From Vibrio gelatinilyticus (GTDB lineage: Bacteria; Pseudomonadota; Gammaproteobacteria; Enterobacterales; Vibrionaceae): DNA of 64,000 bases. The position numbers were made by a program, and so were the translations under genes. The DNA lies in assembly GCF_022836845.1 (NCBI RefSeq), contig NZ_JAJNNZ010000004.1:186001-250000 (forward strand), given 5' to 3'. Below, piece by piece: positions 62,101 to 64,000 of the stretch (the first letter of the stretch is position 1; the number at the start of each line of letters is the position of its first letter). The notes under the pieces were generated by a model that ran no database searches, was not told where the DNA came from, and saw only the letters and a list, made by a program, of their open reading frames with translations.

Positions 62101-63970
62101 CGACAACTTTTTCACTCTTATGAAGCATTGCAAAATCAAGGATCCAATAACTGCCTCCGTCACTCTTAATGATCTCATAAGGTGATTCTCCAATAACGCG
62201 CAAGCCTAAGTTCTCTAACATAGGCATCACATCAGACAAATGGATAGGCTCATCTCGATGGTACAGCTTTAATTTCACTTCTTTTGAGTCGCCCGCAGCT
62301 TCTTGCGGACGATAGAAAAGCATTCCTAACTTGTTATCTTCATCAAGAGCTTCTAATCGTTCGATGTCAGCGACAGCTGAAGTTGGCAGCATAGCTTCTT
62401 TGTAAGAGCGCGGGAAGGATCTTGAATAGATTTTAGATAAAGGTAACCCTTTACTTTCGCCAAAGTTAGCAACAATTGCATCAGATAAACGATCATCCCA
62501 AGATGCCGATACCTCAATCAAATTTTGCTCGATCGCTTTCACATCTACATCCATATTATTGTTATCGACCCTTACTATATAATGAGTTCGAGCTAGGGGA
62601 CTCTCCGAAAAATAAGTCGTAAATTCTACTTCTTGTTCGCAACCAAAGTAGCTCTGTAGGATCCGCTGTGTATCTTTTCGTAATTGGGTGTTGTATCGGT
62701 CTTTGCTAACGTAAACCATACAACTAAAGAATCGACCAAAAGGATCTTTACGTACGAACAGACGGATCATATCTCGATCTTGCATCTGAACAACGCCCAT
62801 ACCAATTTCAAGTAACTCGTCTTCTCTTGCTTGAATCAACTCATCGCGTGGGTAGTTCTCTAAAATATTTCGAAGTGCTTTGAATGAATATGAACCAGTG
62901 CGATAGCCACTTGCATCTAAAATGCGATCCACTTTTTCGCGAACGAGAGGAATGGTAGAAACGCTTTGGTTATACACCGAAGACGTATAAAGACCTGTAA
63001 ATCGATGTTCACCAATTACTTTACCAGTTTCATCAAACTTTTTGATTCCAATATAATCAGTGTAAGCTGGTCGATGAATTCGACAGGCGCTGTTGCCTTT
63101 AGTTAAGATCAGTAAAAATGGCTTCTTCGCTTCAAGTCGAGCAGAGTCAGAAAACTCAGAGAGTTTTACTGCACGTACACGATGTTCATTTGCGAACAAT
63201 CCCAACCCTACTTCTTTAGTTGGTGTTAAAATTGAGTCACCTTCTTCACGCACTAAGTCAAATTCTTTGTAGCCCATAAAGGTAAAGTTATGCGCACCTA
63301 ACCAGCGTAAAAATGCGATGGTGTCATCGACTCGGTGTTGTTCGATAGGAAAACGTTCTTTATTAGCAACAAGTTCATCTGTAATATTTTTAAGCTTTTC
63401 AGCCATTGGCTCCCAAGCATCGACAACCAAACTTGTATCAACAAAAATATCTACAAGCTCGTCTTTCAAGCTGTTCATTTCTGCCTTACTGCTTAGGCGA
63501 TCAACTTCAATATGAAACAAAGACTGAAGTGTTCCTTTGCCTTTATTGACTGAAATGATTTTACCCTGCTCGTCTCGTTCAAACTGAGTTGGACCATGCA
63601 ACATGATATGGCAGGTAAGATCTAATCGGTTTAATGCCATTTTGACAGAATCAACTAAGAAAGGACTGTCAGGAACTGCGATCTCAACGATCGTGTGAGT
63701 TGATTGCCAACCGTGACGACTCACCGTTGGGTTAAAGACGCGAACAGAAATCTCGTCATGTTTTTTATCATTGACATGGTGCCATAAACTGACAGCAGCA
63801 CCATAGAGGTCAGATTCGTTTCTGGACAATAAATCGTCAGGGGAAACATTACTAAACAAATGTTTCGCGAGTTTGGTCACTAGAGGTTGAGTTGTAGAAT
63901 CGAGTTTGTTCTCTATTAGTTGATAAACTTTCTCAAGAAGAACCGGAACTACTGGTTCACGCGTGGTCAT
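59129..63970 (-). CDS. gdhB: NAD-specific glutamate dehydrogenase, large (about 180 kDa) type
   Basis: 1613 residues from the ATG at 63970 ([14 protein letters not shown]) with GGAG in front; a TTG 15 nt upstream is not needed. The long N-terminal part holds ACT-like regulatory modules (about 60-700). The catalytic domain (about 760-1250) contains [39 protein letters not shown] and [15 protein letters not shown], and a C-terminal helical domain follows. It oxidises glutamate to 2-oxoglutarate and ammonium with NAD+, a catabolic reaction; the enzyme is used in glutamate or amino acid degradation. Its promoter lies at or beyond the right window edge. Confidence 0.95.
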   Translation of the reverse strand: [1613 protein letters not shown]

Positions 63971-64000
63971 ATAAACGCTCCACAATTTTTTGTTTTTATA

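Noticed and set aside
1..64000. CRISPR array, tRNA or rRNA genes, prophage, dif site
   Set aside because: No regularly spaced repeats, no tRNA/rRNA-like sequence, no phage gene block and no dif-like 28-mer were seen on reading both strands.

Overview
The window looks like a stretch of the larger chromosome of a member of the Vibrionaceae, most likely a Vibrio. The evidence is the order of recognisable genes: a formate dehydrogenase cluster, potABC with two potD copies, ttcA-uspE-fnr-cco, and pyrD-zapC-rlmKL-uup-rmf-fabA-lonH-matP. The genes are typical gammaproteobacterial housekeeping genes of moderate GC. Two perfect 13-bp matS sites and three one-mismatch copies, together with matP itself, place the segment in the replication-terminus (Ter) macrodomain.

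Layout. Positions 1-4588 hold the start of a tungstate ABC importer (tupB partial, tupA) running left, and a divergent sigma-54 response regulator plus sensor kinase. 4607-7847 is a pair made of an MscS-type channel and an unfamiliar membrane ATPase. 8144-10887 carries the ABC-F factor ybiT, a small P-loop kinase and an ACT-domain protein. 10952-20863 is the formate dehydrogenase locus: fdhD, then DUF3305, DUF3306, a polyferredoxin, a TorD-like chaperone, a short Tat peptide, the catalytic, electron-transfer and cytochrome b subunits, and a small membrane protein. 21278-23397 is amtB and cobB. 23458-28580 is the spermidine/putrescine importer with two tandem PotD proteins. 28916-31263 holds an acidic-tailed membrane protein, a Bax-like glucosaminidase and a DUF2987 protein. 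31302-41327 is ttcA, uspE, fnr and the complete cbb3 oxidase structural and assembly set, including ccoQ. 42144-46592 is nupC, a LysR regulator, a decayed transposase and an orphan 90-residue gene. 46623-63970 is DUF3634, matP, lonH, fabA, rmf, DUF3466, uup, a glutaredoxin-like gene, rlmKL, zapC, pyrD and the giant NAD-glutamate dehydrogenase gdhB.

The most interesting observation is a regulatory circuit that can be read from the DNA. A 21-bp palindrome (AGTGnGACA, 3 nt, TGTCnCACT) lies between tupA and the response regulator, and related copies lie upstream of the formate dehydrogenase operon. In both places a sigma-54 promoter (GG-N10-GC) sits 75-95 bp downstream. I infer that the response regulator/sensor pair at 1108-4588 binds these sites and co-activates tungstate uptake and synthesis of a molybdenum- or tungsten-dependent formate dehydrogenase. 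The amtB gene has its own sigma-54 promoter and an NtrC-like site.

Other features worth attention are the channel/ATPase pair, whose P-loop lacks its lysine, the matS sites, a perfect FNR box in front of fnr, a GlyGly-CTERM-type tail on the DUF3466 protein, and a 26-bp dyad in the long gap upstream of rlmKL. No rRNA, tRNA, CRISPR array, prophage or intact insertion sequence was seen.
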